Shown one piece after another: positions 37,878 through 46,296 of a stretch of 64,000 bases of DNA (the stretch's first letter is position 1; every line of letters begins with the position of its first letter). A program made the translations under genes and the position numbers. The notes under the pieces were generated by a model. It made no database searches, was not told where the DNA came from, and saw only the letters and a program-made list of their open reading frames with translations. Origin of the DNA: Veillonella sp. VA139 (GTDB taxonomy: Bacteria; Bacillota; Negativicutes; Veillonellales; Veillonellaceae). Location of the stretch: NCBI RefSeq assembly GCF_003992005.1, contig NZ_RQVL01000008.1:16138-80137 (forward strand). The letters are read 5' to 3'.

Positions 37878-38957
37878 ATGATGAAGAAAACGGTAGTATC
37901 AGCATTAGTAGGTCTTGCCTTAACAGGCACATTTTTGAGTACACAAGCAGCGGTGACGATAGAAAATGAAGTGACTGCTTTTAAAGGAAAAATTCTGAAA
38001 GTAGAAGTCCATAATGCGACGACTAAGCAATGGGTGGAAATTCAAGGGGAAACAATGGTTGATAAATTAGGAACAACCATTGAAATAGAGAAGAATGCTT
38101 CGGAATTACCAGTAGGTGTTTACGACTTACTTCGGTACGAACATGAGCCATTTACTATGCAAGGACAGGTGACAGTGAAAGGCGCTGGAGATGAATGGAA
38201 TGGTACCTATAAAGCTGTGAAAGAAAGTAGTAATTTGATAACAAAACCCAAAAATATAAACGATGTATATGGGTATTATTTCGAGAAAGATCGACAAACT
38301 GGTGAAGATGTGCAGATTAATCCAGGCATAACAGCACCAAAGGACGATATAACTAAAGAATGGTCAGAAGATATACGGAAAAAATATACGAAGGAATACG
38401 TAAAAGAATTAGTTCGTATTGCGGGTAAAAAGGATGCTTTAAGAACTGCTGATGAAAGAAATAAATATAGAAATGACTATTCAGGTATTCCACGTAGTCT
38501 TCTATTAGCAGCCATGGGGGCTTTAGGATATTATGACGATAATACGAGAAAGGCTTATGAGGCTAGTGTAATTCATTTCGAAGTGAAAGAAAAAGAAGGT
38601 AAAAAATATATCGATGGTTCCTCTGATGTATCTATGAGCTATGATGCTCATGAAGGTCTTTGGTCACATTTAGGTTGGAAAAAAGGTAGCATTCAATCAC
38701 CATCAGATAAAGCAAGTTATCATCAACCATTACAGGCTGAAAAAACGACGGATGATCATTATAAGGGGAATTATTTTGAATACAAGCATCAGGGTGGCAG
38801 TGAAAGGTACGAGTATTTTACAAATGATGAAAATGGGAAGAAATATTTACATTCACCATACAATGATGCAGTAGCTCCAACTGCGGATTCCGGTAAAAGT
38901 ACTACTGAAGAAGTTGGTTCTGACAATAAATACTCCAAAACACCATCTGTGTTCTAA
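37878..38957 (+). CDS. Secreted protein of unknown function, partner of the barrel gene
   Basis: A 359-residue protein with a signal peptide (TVVSALVGLALTGTFLSTQA, cleavage near residue 25). The first 100 mature residues look beta-rich (FKGKILKVEVHNATTKQWVE, FTMQGQVTVKGAG) and the rest is hydrophilic and Lys/Glu/Asp/Tyr-rich with no recognised domain. There is no anchor, lipobox or barrel motif. It follows the barrel gene by 14 bp and appears more AT-rich than its neighbours, especially from 38240 on, which suggests transfer. Two adjacent ATG codons (37878, 37881) could serve as start. Confidence 0.7.
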   Translation: MMKKTVVSALVGLALTGTFLSTQAAVTIENEVTAFKGKILKVEVHNATTKQWVEIQGETMVDKLGTTIEIEKNASELPVGVYDLLRYEHEPFTMQGQVTVKGAGDEWNGTYKAVKESSNLITKPKNINDVYGYYFEKDRQTGEDVQINPGITAPKDDITKEWSEDIRKKYTKEYVKELVRIAGKKDALRTADERNKYRNDYSGIPRSLLLAAMGALGYYDDNTRKAYEASVIHFEVKEKEGKKYIDGSSDVSMSYDAHEGLWSHLGWKKGSIQSPSDKASYHQPLQAEKTTDDHYKGNYFEYKHQGGSERYEYFTNDENGKKYLHSPYNDAVAPTADSGKSTTEEVGSDNKYSKTPSVF

Positions 38958-39397
38958 ATTAATCGTCTCTTGTAATGCTATGTAGTTTGTGAATCGTCAC
39001 TTGTTCTGCTATGCAGCCTGTGGCGTGCTTATTAGCAAAGGGAAGACCGCAACATATTCCTTCTCAAACTGATACAGTAGTTAGGTTTGTTCAGGAACAT
39101 GTTGCGGTCTTTTTGTGTTTACATAATTTAGCTAGTAAGGGTCGCCACAAGGCTACTACGCATGACTGCATTCCTCAGGGGGAAGGTTATGATGTTTGTT
39201 CTGGGGCATGCCAATCTCTTATTTTACTTGAATGATATAGTTAGTAAAGGCACAAAGTTCAATTCCCTTTCATATTCTCTACATTATCTCTTCTCACAAG
39301 GGAAAGGGTGCTCTTTATGCCTAATATATAGTATAGAGAAAATGGAATAAAAACAAAAGGTATAAATACTAATAAAGCTAAGAACTAGTATGTAATC
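38958..39397. other. Intergenic region with hairpin-repeat copy B
   Basis: This 440-bp gap contains a duplicated repeat entry motif (TGCTATGTAG at 38977 and TGCTATGCAG at 39008), the complete copy B, and then about 200 bp of AT-rich sequence without a recognisable gene. Confidence 0.7.
39006..39160 (+). repeat. Nested-hairpin repeat, copy B (complete)
   Basis: Outer arms GCAGCCTGTGGCG (39013-39025) and CGCCACAAGGCTAC (39143-39156). Inner arms GAAGACCGCAACATATTCC (39042-39060) and its near-complement (39094-39112), one mismatch and one wobble. The apical part CTCAAACTGATACAGTAGTT is nearly the same as in A1, while the inner arm differs from A1 on both sides. Confidence 0.88.
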
Positions 39398-40351
39398 TTA
39401 CATAGTGCGGGCTAGTTTGATGTATTCTCTAATGCGTTCGCAAGAATTGTGAAAGTCTTCTTGTTCGCTTGGGGTTAGGTGTAGTGTTAGGATTTCTTCG
39501 ATGCCGTTTTTGCCGATGATGGCTGGTACGGAGGCGAAGACGTTGTGCTCGCCGTATTCGCCTTCTAGTTTGCACGATAGAGGGAGTACTTTTTGTTCGT
39601 CATGGAAGTAAGCACGAATGATTTCTGTGACGGATGCAGCGATGCCAAATTCAGTGGAACCTTTTCCGATGAGGACGAGGTAGCCACCGTATTTCATTTG
39701 TTCTACTAGGGTATCTTCGTCAAAGGTTGGGAAACGGTGAGGAAGTTCTTGTTGTAGTTCTTTCAAAGGTTTGCCAGATACTGTAACGTGAGACCAAGGA
39801 ACCATAGCGCTGCCACCGTGTTCGCCCATAGCGTAGCAAGATAGGGAACGGCGGTGTACGTAGATTTGTTCTGCTACCAGTCGTTGTAGGCGTGCCGAGT
39901 CTAAGGATGTGCCAGAAGAGATAATTTTATGTTTCGGATAGTTTAAGTATTCTTGTACATAAGCCGCTACTACATCAGCTGGGTTGGAAATGCTGACGAT
40001 GAAACCGTTGAATCCCGAGGCTTTCACACGAGGAAGAAATTCACGCAATACTTCTATGGTGGAGCCTAGTGTATCTAATCGATCTTGTTCTGGGGATGGC
40101 AGTGGGCCAGCGGAGATGACGAGAATGTCGCAGTGTCCGATATCTTCAGGTTCGCAAGCGATGGCTTCTACACGATGTGGCAAGTAGCTCACAGCATCGT
40201 TGATGTCGGTAGCTTGGGCGATGGCTTTATCTTTGTCGATGTCCACCATGTATAATTGGTCAACTTCGCCTTGGGTAGCGAGGGAAAATGCCACATGGGA
40301 GCCCACATGGCCAGTGCCGATGATGGCAACTTTACGTAGTTTTATAGACAT
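39398..40351 (-). CDS. L-lactate/malate dehydrogenase family protein (L-2-hydroxyacid dehydrogenase)
   Basis: A 317-residue NAD-dependent enzyme that interconverts a 2-oxoacid and an L-2-hydroxyacid. Rossmann motif GTGHVGSHVA, NAD-specific Asp in MVDIDK, Arg91 in the mobile loop (QDRLD), Asn123 in SNPADV, Asp151 and Arg154 in SLDSARLQ, and catalytic His178 in GEHGG. The usual GEHGD(S/T) reads GEHGGS here, an unusual change next to the catalytic His. Substrate cannot be fixed: L-lactate, L-hydroxyisocaproate or a related acid. It is the only minus-strand gene in the first 58 kb, has a strong AGGAGG site and is flanked on both sides by repeat clusters. Confidence 0.85.
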   Translation of the reverse strand: MSIKLRKVAIIGTGHVGSHVAFSLATQGEVDQLYMVDIDKDKAIAQATDINDAVSYLPHRVEAIACEPEDIGHCDILVISAGPLPSPEQDRLDTLGSTIEVLREFLPRVKASGFNGFIVSISNPADVVAAYVQEYLNYPKHKIISSGTSLDSARLQRLVAEQIYVHRRSLSCYAMGEHGGSAMVPWSHVTVSGKPLKELQQELPHRFPTFDEDTLVEQMKYGGYLVLIGKGSTEFGIAASVTEIIRAYFHDEQKVLPLSCKLEGEYGEHNVFASVPAIIGKNGIEEILTLHLTPSEQEDFHNSCERIREYIKLARTM

Positions 40352-40429
40352 ATTGTTCCTCCTGTGTTGAATGATGAAAGTAATTAGTAATATGTACTAG
40401 GATAAAACTTTAGATGGGTTTAGTCAATA

Positions 40430-40600
40430 CGTCTCTTGTTTTGCTATGTAGCCTGAGGCGCGTTGATTGAATAGGGCAAAGGGAAGAGCGCCACATATTC
40501 CTTCTCAAACTGATACAGTGGTTAGGTTTGTTCAGGAACATGTGGCGCTCTTCTGGTGTTTGCGTGATTTAGGCAGTAAGGGAACGCCACAAGGCTACTA
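40430..40600 (+). repeat. Nested-hairpin repeat, copy C1 (complete)
   Basis: Outer arms GTAGCCTGAGGCG (40448-40460) and CGCCACAAGGCTAC (40585-40598) with an A-A mismatch. Inner arms GAAGAGCGCCACATATTCC (40483-40501) and GGAACATGTGGCGCTCTTC (40535-40553). Apical CTCAAACTGATACAGTGGTT as in A1 and B. The entry motif ACGTCTCTTGTTTTGCTATG (40429-40448) is shared with copy D1. Confidence 0.9.
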
Positions 40601-40639
40601 CACGAAACTGAGTTCCTCGGGGAGCGTAATCAAATTTTT

Positions 40640-40850
40640 ACTTTTGAGATGAGGCTAACGCTAGCAGACGTTGAAGGCTCTTTTGGTGTTTGTGTAATCT
40701 TGCTAGTGATAACTGCCGCAAGACTGTTACGCTTAACTGCGTTCCTTAGGGATGATTGGAAACATGTGGCGTTCTTCCGGTGTTTGCGTGATTTAGGTAA
40801 TATGGGAACGCCACGAAGGTTATTACACAAAGCCGCGTTCCTCAGGTAAA
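40640..40850 (+). repeat. Nested-hairpin repeat, partial copies C2
   Basis: Two decayed right halves. Each has the spacer GGTGTTTG(T/C)GTGAT or similar, a right outer arm variant (near 40708-40722 and 40808-40823) and the tail CTGCGTTCCT or CCGCGTTCCT. Left arms are missing or unrecognisable. Confidence 0.7.
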
Positions 40851-41024
40851 GGTATGTTTTTTGGTTATAGATATACGTTGGTTTTACTAATGGAATTAGG
40901 TGTGTAAGTTATGCTACGTGGAAAACTAAAAATATTGCTTGAGTTTCTGAATCAGCATAGCCTATGTGCTTAATTAGTATAATGCATGAGTGTTTGCTTA
41001 TATATAACGTATGGAAATGTATAG

Positions 41025-41030
41025 TATAAT
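41025..41030 (+). promoter_or_regulatory. -10 element of queG, placing transcription start at the start codon
   Basis: A perfect TATAAT ends 6 bp before the queG ATG, so the expected start nucleotide is at or next to the A of ATG. No good -35 is visible and there is no proper ribosome binding site. Confidence 0.5.
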
Positions 41031-41036
41031 AGAGTT

Positions 41037-41930
41037 ATGACACGATTAGAACTTGAAAATTTAGCAAATGAACTGAATATTCCAGCTTTGGGTGTGGCGC
41101 CTTGGCCGTTACCGTCTGAGGCGTCGGTGCATTTGGATACGCCCTATCCTTGTCCGTTTACGAATGGAAGTATTGAAGAACGATTGCAGGGGTCCACGAC
41201 TATTGCTTCACCGAAGTCCGCTATTGTCTGTTTGTTTCCTTATTATATGCCTAGGGAAGGAATAACGAATGTAGCTAGGTATTGTTGGGGCGATGATTAT
41301 CATGTTGTGGTACGTCAGTATTTGGAACGGTTGGTGGCGGTGTTGCGTGAGCGATATCCTGAGGAAATGTACGAGATTCACTGTGATACGTCGCCCTTGG
41401 CGGATCGGTATATGGCGTACTTGGCGGGCCTGGGCTTTTATGGGTGGAATCAAACGTTTATCAATCCTACTTGGGGATCCTATACGGTGATTGGAACCAT
41501 CATGACGACGTTGGAATTGTCTCCTTCTGTACCGCTTGCACAGAGTTGCCTCCAATGTGGGGCTTGTTTGCGTTCCTGTCCTGGTAAGGCCTTACAGGGA
41601 GATCACTTAGATTACCGTACCTGTAAAAGTTATCTCACCCAGTGTAAAGGTGAACTTTCAGAGGAAGAAGAGCCGATTATTGGCAAAACGCCCCTCATTT
41701 TTGGATGCGATGTATGTCAAGAGGTATGCCCTCACAATCGAGATATTCCGATGACACCTATCCCAGAGTTTCAAACGGTTGAGCCCTATATTGAGGCAGA
41801 GGAACTAGAGGGAATGACGAATAAAGAGTTTAAAGCGAAGTACGGCCACAAGGCATGGGCTTGGCGAGGAAAGAAAGTATTGCTCCGCAATGCGGAGATT
41901 GTTAGAAAGGAAAGGCATGAAGGAAAGTAA
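41037..41930 (+). CDS. queG: QueG, epoxyqueuosine reductase
   Basis: Catalyses the last step of queuosine synthesis in tRNA, a cobalamin-dependent reduction of epoxyqueuosine. Two [4Fe-4S] ferredoxin-type motifs are present, CLQCGACLRSCPGKAL and CDVCQEVCPHN, together with DTSPLADRYMAYLAGLGFYG and a C-terminal NKEFKAKYGHKAWAWRG-type segment. At 297 residues it is a short version (many are 310-380 and carry HEAT repeats). Its 3' end overlaps the next gene by 14 nt. Confidence 0.88.
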   Translation: MTRLELENLANELNIPALGVAPWPLPSEASVHLDTPYPCPFTNGSIEERLQGSTTIASPKSAIVCLFPYYMPREGITNVARYCWGDDYHVVVRQYLERLVAVLRERYPEEMYEIHCDTSPLADRYMAYLAGLGFYGWNQTFINPTWGSYTVIGTIMTTLELSPSVPLAQSCLQCGACLRSCPGKALQGDHLDYRTCKSYLTQCKGELSEEEEPIIGKTPLIFGCDVCQEVCPHNRDIPMTPIPEFQTVEPYIEAEELEGMTNKEFKAKYGHKAWAWRGKKVLLRNAEIVRKERHEGK

Positions 41931-43101
41931 GGCTGTTTCATTATTTTTAATTATACTCTTAGGATTGCTCACAGCGGTAACACCATTGGCGACGGATATG
42001 TATTTGCCAGCCTTGCCGATTATGCCTGGAGAACTGGATACATCGGCATCGAATATCCAAATGACCATCGGCATTATGACCATCGGTATTGCAGCGGGAC
42101 AACTCTTTGCAGGACCTATCAGTGATGTGCTAGGTCGCAAGAAACCACTCATTGTGGGAAATCTACTTTGCGTAGTAGCTACCATTATTTGTGCCTATGC
42201 GCCGAACATTGAAGTACTTTTGTTAGGGCGCTTTTTACAAGGTGTGACGGGCTCCTTTGGGTTGGTGGTTTCTAAGGCCATCGCGCGGGACTATGCATCG
42301 GGGCCGGCTTTGATTAAGTTGTTGGCATCGTTGATGATGGTCAATGGCTTGGCGCCTGTCATTGCTCCTCTTATTGGAGGACAAATTTTGGTATACGAAA
42401 CGTGGCGATTCATTTTCGTCGTTTTAGCAGGATTTTCCCTCGTGCTATTGATAGGTTCCGTTCTATTCTGTGAAAGTTTACCAACAGAACAGCGCGTAGC
42501 AGGGGGTATTCAAGAGGCCATCAAGAATTATAAAATATTGTTGAAAGGCAAAGCTTTCTTAGGACAATGTGGCATTCAATGTTTTGCTTTTGGGGCGTTC
42601 TTCTGTTACATTAGTGGATCTTCCTTTGTGTATCAAAATATATTCGGATTAGATGCGCAACAATTTAGTTATATATTTGGTATCAATAGCTGTGGTATTA
42701 TTCTATTTAGTATGATTAGCTCTCGTTTGAGTAATGTCATTAAGGATTACCAATTGCTGCACGGTAGCTTGTGTGTGCTATTTCTAGGATCCACTTTGTT
42801 TTTAGGAGTCATGGCATTGAATATGCCGTTCCTAGTGGTCACTACGATTTTATTCTTTACCGTAGGCACTGTGTCTTTATTCGGTGCTGCTAGCTTCTCT
42901 ATGGCCATGGCGGATTATGGACATTTGGCGGGCAGTGCATCTGCATTATTAGGCTTTTTCTCTATGATGTCTGCCGGTATTGTGTCCCCTATTGTGGGGA
43001 TGGGAGGGTCACATACGGCAATTCCTATGGGGATTACCATGGTGATTTGCTCCTTAGCGGCGTTGCTCTGTTACTATCAATTTGCTCGACCTACCATATA
43101 G
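41917..43101 (+). CDS. Bcr/CflA-type MFS drug exporter
   Basis: A 394-residue 12-helix major facilitator. ATDMYLPALP after the first helix and the loop GPISDVLGRKKPLIVGN are hallmarks of the Bcr/CflA drug:H+ antiporter group. The frame extends 27 bp upstream, but GAAAGGAAAGG precedes the ATG at 41917. Substrate unknown (bicyclomycin, chloramphenicol or others in studied members). It overlaps queG, so the two are probably cotranscribed. Confidence 0.87.
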   Translation: MKESKAVSLFLIILLGLLTAVTPLATDMYLPALPIMPGELDTSASNIQMTIGIMTIGIAAGQLFAGPISDVLGRKKPLIVGNLLCVVATIICAYAPNIEVLLLGRFLQGVTGSFGLVVSKAIARDYASGPALIKLLASLMMVNGLAPVIAPLIGGQILVYETWRFIFVVLAGFSLVLLIGSVLFCESLPTEQRVAGGIQEAIKNYKILLKGKAFLGQCGIQCFAFGAFFCYISGSSFVYQNIFGLDAQQFSYIFGINSCGIILFSMISSRLSNVIKDYQLLHGSLCVLFLGSTLFLGVMALNMPFLVVTTILFFTVGTVSLFGAASFSMAMADYGHLAGSASALLGFFSMMSAGIVSPIVGMGGSHTAIPMGITMVICSLAALLCYYQFARPTI

Positions 43102-43326
43102 GGATTTCATTATCATACTAGTACTTACAAATATATAACTTTAGTGCTAGCATGTATGGTAAAAGAGAGACCTACATCGGTATTGGAAAGAATGAGGACA
43201 CGATTATAGATGTATTTAGGCAGGCTATTCTACATTAGTATATGCTTGGTGGCTAAGCAAGATCTTGCAAGGTGTATAGAGGAAAGGCTTCTTTCAAAAA
43301 TATAGATAGAAAAGAGGTTCCTTTCA
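43102..43326. other. Intergenic region before the rplU promoter
   Basis: About 225 bp without a gene. CTAGTACT and AGTGCTAG (near 43117 and 43145) can form a stem after the exporter gene, but without a T run. A 12-bp palindrome GCAAGATCTTGC lies at 43257-43268. Confidence 0.4.
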
Positions 43327-43356
43327 TTGACATAAACAGTGCTTGTCCTGTATAAT
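43327..43356 (+). promoter_or_regulatory. Promoter of rplU-prp-rpmA
   Basis: TTGACA (43327-43332), 18-bp spacer, TATAAT (43351-43356): both elements perfect. Confidence 0.85.
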
Positions 43357-43362
43357 AAGTAA

Positions 43363-43472
43363 GTCATAGTTTGGGTACGCTCAACTATTGCAAGCCGCAT
43401 GAAGAGGTCAATAATATTTGGCTTCGGCTAGATAACCGCATTCAGCGAGTACGAATACAAGGAGGTGTCATA
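43363..43472 (+). promoter_or_regulatory. Structured 5' leader of rplU (L21 leader candidate)
   Basis: A leader of about 110 nt. GTAC-GCT (43375-43381) can pair with AGC-GA-GTAC (43444-43452), enclosing AAGCC (43392-43396) against GGCTT (43420-43424) or an alternative AGCCG/CGGCT pairing. Firmicutes have a described L21 leader at this position; identity by covariance model is untested. Confidence 0.55.
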
Positions 43473-43784
43473 ATGTACGCAATTATTAAAACTGGTGGTA
43501 AACAATATCGTGTTTCCGAAGGCGATGTAATCACTATTGAAAAATTGGATGTAGCAGCTGAAGGAACTGTTTCTTTTGACGAAGTTGTAACTGTAGTTAA
43601 AGACGGTGATGTTAAGGTTGGTACACCACTTGTGGACGGTGCAAAAGTTACTGGTACAGTACTTGAACATGGTAAAGCGAAAAAGATTTTGGTTTTCAAA
43701 TACAAAGCGAAATCCAACTATCGTCGTCGTCAAGGCCATCGCCAACCATTCACTAAAGTTCGCATCGAAAAAATCGAGGCGTAA
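43473..43784 (+). CDS. rplU: 50S ribosomal protein L21
   Basis: A 103-residue L21 ([21 protein letters not shown]-terminal [19 protein letters not shown]). The frame extends 102 bp into the leader, but AGGAGGTG precedes the ATG at 43473 and the standard N-terminus begins there. First gene of the rplU-prp-rpmA operon. Confidence 0.96.
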   Translation: MYAIIKTGGKQYRVSEGDVITIEKLDVAAEGTVSFDEVVTVVKDGDVKVGTPLVDGAKVTGTVLEHGKAKKILVFKYKAKSNYRRRQGHRQPFTKVRIEKIEA

Positions 43785-43789
43785 GTATC

Positions 43790-44104
43790 ATGACTCACAT
43801 TGATGTGAAACGCAATGGGGTAGGACAAATTATAGAATGTCATTTTCAAGGTCATGCTGGTGCAGCTCCCTATGGAGAAGATATTGTATGTGCCGCTATA
43901 TCCATGCTTTCACAAACATCGATTTTAGGACTTCATGAAGTGGCTCAGCAAGCCATGGAGTACCAAATGGAAGATGGTGAGTTACATATCCTGCTTTCAG
44001 AACCAATCAATGAAAGTGGACAAGCTATATTAGAAACCATGCTTCTTGGTATCAAGAATGTGGCAGATCAATATAGTGATTTTGTTAGAGTGAGTGAACA
44101 ATAG
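43790..44104 (+). CDS. prp: Prp, ribosomal-processing cysteine protease (YsxB family)
   Basis: A 104-residue cysteine protease that removes the N-terminal extension of L27 in Firmicutes. The catalytic pair is His22 in FQGHAGAAPYGEDIVCAAIS and Cys34 in the same segment. It lies between rplU and rpmA as expected, 5 bp after rplU, and the L27 product encoded next has the matching cleavage site. Confidence 0.93.
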   Translation: MTHIDVKRNGVGQIIECHFQGHAGAAPYGEDIVCAAISMLSQTSILGLHEVAQQAMEYQMEDGELHILLSEPINESGQAILETMLLGIKNVADQYSDFVRVSEQ

Positions 44105-44116
44105 GAGATGAACTAC

Positions 44117-44404
44117 ATGTTAATCAATATCCAATTACAACTATTCGCATCTAAAAAAGGTGCTTCCAGTACAAAAAATGGTCGTGATTCCGAGTCCAAA
44201 CGTCTTGGAGTTAAATGCCATGACGGTTCTACTGTAAAAAGTGGTAACATCCTAGTTCGTCAACGTGGTACACATTTCCATCCAGGCACTAACGTAGGTA
44301 TCGGCAAAGATGATACTTTGTTTGCATTGGTTCCTGGTCGTGTAGCATTTGAACGTGCTGGTCGTTATAACCGTAAAGTTTCTGTATACCCTGTAGAAGC
44401 TTAA
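44117..44404 (+). CDS. rpmA: 50S ribosomal protein L27 with cleavable N-terminus
   Basis: A 95-residue L27. The N-terminus [18 protein letters not shown] contains the Prp recognition pattern (QLQLF before ASKKG), so mature L27 should begin at Ala. The body [20 protein letters not shown] is typical. The ATG at 44117 is chosen because AGGAG (44103-44107) is 9 bp upstream; an ATG at 44108 directly abuts that site. Confidence 0.95.
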   Translation: MLINIQLQLFASKKGASSTKNGRDSESKRLGVKCHDGSTVKSGNILVRQRGTHFHPGTNVGIGKDDTLFALVPGRVAFERAGRYNRKVSVYPVEA

Positions 44405-44418
44405 TCATAACACATATG

Positions 44419-44455
44419 AAAGGTCACTAGATAGCAATATCTGGTGGCCTTTTTT
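44419..44455 (+). terminator. Intrinsic terminator of rpmA
   Basis: AAAGGTCACTAGATA pairs with TATCTGGTGGCCTTT (with wobble pairs) around GCAA, and then T6. Confidence 0.88.
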
Positions 44456-44456
44456 G

Positions 44457-44793
44457 TTTGTTTAGTATAGGATTTTGCCGTTATTACAAATAGGACAACA
44501 AGATTTTGTAAAATGATGTTATATCACATATGCAGTTTAAGGTTATAGATTGTAAAAGGACATGACGGTTTCAGAGTGAACAAATGAATAGATGTATATT
44601 TCTGTTTATGCATACATAGTATTAGTATTTGCTTTCATAATGCACACTAATTTTATATACATTGATTCATAAGTGGAGTATAATAAAAGAAAGACTATAT
44701 CTAATAAAATCGGTATAGCGCTTATGTTAAGACAAAGCCTAGAAAGATGTAGGCTATCATAGATCTACTAAGTCAGTAGAAAAGGAGTTTACT
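44457..44793. other. Intergenic region and leader of hydG
   Basis: 337 bp without a gene. A TATAAT at 44679-44684 may be the hydG -10; TTGATT at 44662 is too close (11 bp) to be its -35. The 100 nt that follow contain two hairpins, AGCCTA-gaaagatg-TAGGCT (near 44738-44757) and CTACT-aagtc-AGTAG (near 44766-44780), just before AAGGAG. Confidence 0.45.
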
Positions 44794-46212
44794 ATGTATG
44801 ATGTACACTCTTCCAAGGCGGAAGAATTTATTAATCATGAAGAGATTCTAGCCACTTTACAATATGCAGAAGAAAACAAGGAAAATCGTCCTTTGTTGGA
44901 TGCCATATTAGAGAAGGCGAAAACTCGTGTGGGGTTGAACCACCGTGAGGCGATGGTACTGTTAGAATGTCCCTTGCCAGAATATAAGGAGAAATTATTT
45001 GCTTTAGCAAAAGAGATTAAACAAGCCATTTATGGCAATCGTATCGTACTCTTTGCTCCTTTATATTTATCTAACCATTGCATCAATGGTTGTGTTTATT
45101 GCCCATACCATGCGAAAAATAAGACCATCACTCGTAAGAAATTGAACCAAGATCAAGTTCGTGAAGAAGTGATGGCACTAGAAGCGATGGGGCATAAACG
45201 GATTGTTATCGAATCTGGCGAACATCCATTGGAAAACCCATTGGAATATATTTTGGAATGTATTGATACGATTTACTCCATCAAAAAAGATAATGGAGAA
45301 ATTCGTCGTGTCAATGTGAATATTGCGGCGTGTGAAGTAGAAGACTATCGAAAATTACATGAGGCAGGTATTGGTACGTACACATTGTTCCAAGAAACAT
45401 ACAATAAAGAAAACTATGAGGCTCTTCATCCAACAGGTCCTAAGAGCGATTATGCATACCATACAACGGCCATGGACCGTGCTATGGAAGCAGGTATTGA
45501 TGACGTGGGCATTGGCGTGCTCTATGGATTGGAACACTACAAATATGACTTCGTAGGCTTGTTGATGCATGCGGAACATTTAGAAGCAAAGTTTGGGGTA
45601 GGTCCGCATACCATCAGTGTACCTCGGATTTGCCCTGCTGATGATATCGATGTAGATGATTTCAGCAATGCTGTACCAGACGATATTTTTGAAAAAATCG
45701 TAGCTTTGATTCGTGTGTCTGCGCCGTATGCAGGTATGATTATGTCTACTCGTGAAAGTCAATCCATGCGGGAGCGTGGGTTAGCCTTGGGTATTTCTCA
45801 AATTTCAGGAGGGTCTCGTACATCCGTTGGTGGCTACGTAGAAGAAGAACCAGAAGAAGAAAATTCTGCTCAATTTGATACGAGTGACCGCCGTTCCTTG
45901 GATGAGATTGTAGAGTGGTTGTTAGAATTAGGATATGTGCCAAGTTTCTGTACAGCTTGCTATCGTGAAGGACGTACTGGTGACCGATTCATGGCGCTTG
46001 CCAAGAGTGGACAGATTTCCAACTGTTGCCAACCGAATGCGTTGATGACATTGAAAGAATATTTACTAGACTATGCTGATGAGGAAACAAAAGCTGTTGG
46101 TGCGGCTGTTATCGATGTGCAATTAGACTCTATTAAAAATGATCTAGTGAAAGAAAAATCGAAAGCCTATATAGCGCAAATGGAAGAGGGAGAACGTGAC
46201 TTCCGATTCTAG
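44794..46212 (+). CDS. hydG: HydG, [FeFe]-hydrogenase H-cluster maturase (tyrosine lyase)
   Basis: A 472-residue radical SAM enzyme that cleaves tyrosine to give the CO and CN- ligands of the hydrogenase H-cluster. The N-terminal motif is C96INGCVYC103 (C-x3-C-x2-C), followed by ESGEHPLENPLEYI. The C-terminal extension holds the dangler-cluster cysteines CTACYREGRTGDRFM and SNCCQPNA, which separate HydG from the related ThiH. The partners hydE and hydF and the hydrogenase itself are not in the window; hydG stands alone. Confidence 0.93.
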   Translation: MYDVHSSKAEEFINHEEILATLQYAEENKENRPLLDAILEKAKTRVGLNHREAMVLLECPLPEYKEKLFALAKEIKQAIYGNRIVLFAPLYLSNHCINGCVYCPYHAKNKTITRKKLNQDQVREEVMALEAMGHKRIVIESGEHPLENPLEYILECIDTIYSIKKDNGEIRRVNVNIAACEVEDYRKLHEAGIGTYTLFQETYNKENYEALHPTGPKSDYAYHTTAMDRAMEAGIDDVGIGVLYGLEHYKYDFVGLLMHAEHLEAKFGVGPHTISVPRICPADDIDVDDFSNAVPDDIFEKIVALIRVSAPYAGMIMSTRESQSMRERGLALGISQISGGSRTSVGGYVEEEPEEENSAQFDTSDRRSLDEIVEWLLELGYVPSFCTACYREGRTGDRFMALAKSGQISNCCQPNALMTLKEYLLDYADEETKAVGAAVIDVQLDSIKNDLVKEKSKAYIAQMEEGERDFRF

Positions 46213-46296
46213 TCAAAACTTAGTGCATAGGGTATAATATTTAATATATAGTGTTTATATATTGAAGTTATAAACAGAAGATTGTGGGAGGACAGA

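Noticed and set aside
46213..46296. Purine riboswitch before guaA
   Set aside because: The gap is only 84 bp and holds a -10 at 46233; there is no room for, or sign of, the purine aptamer.
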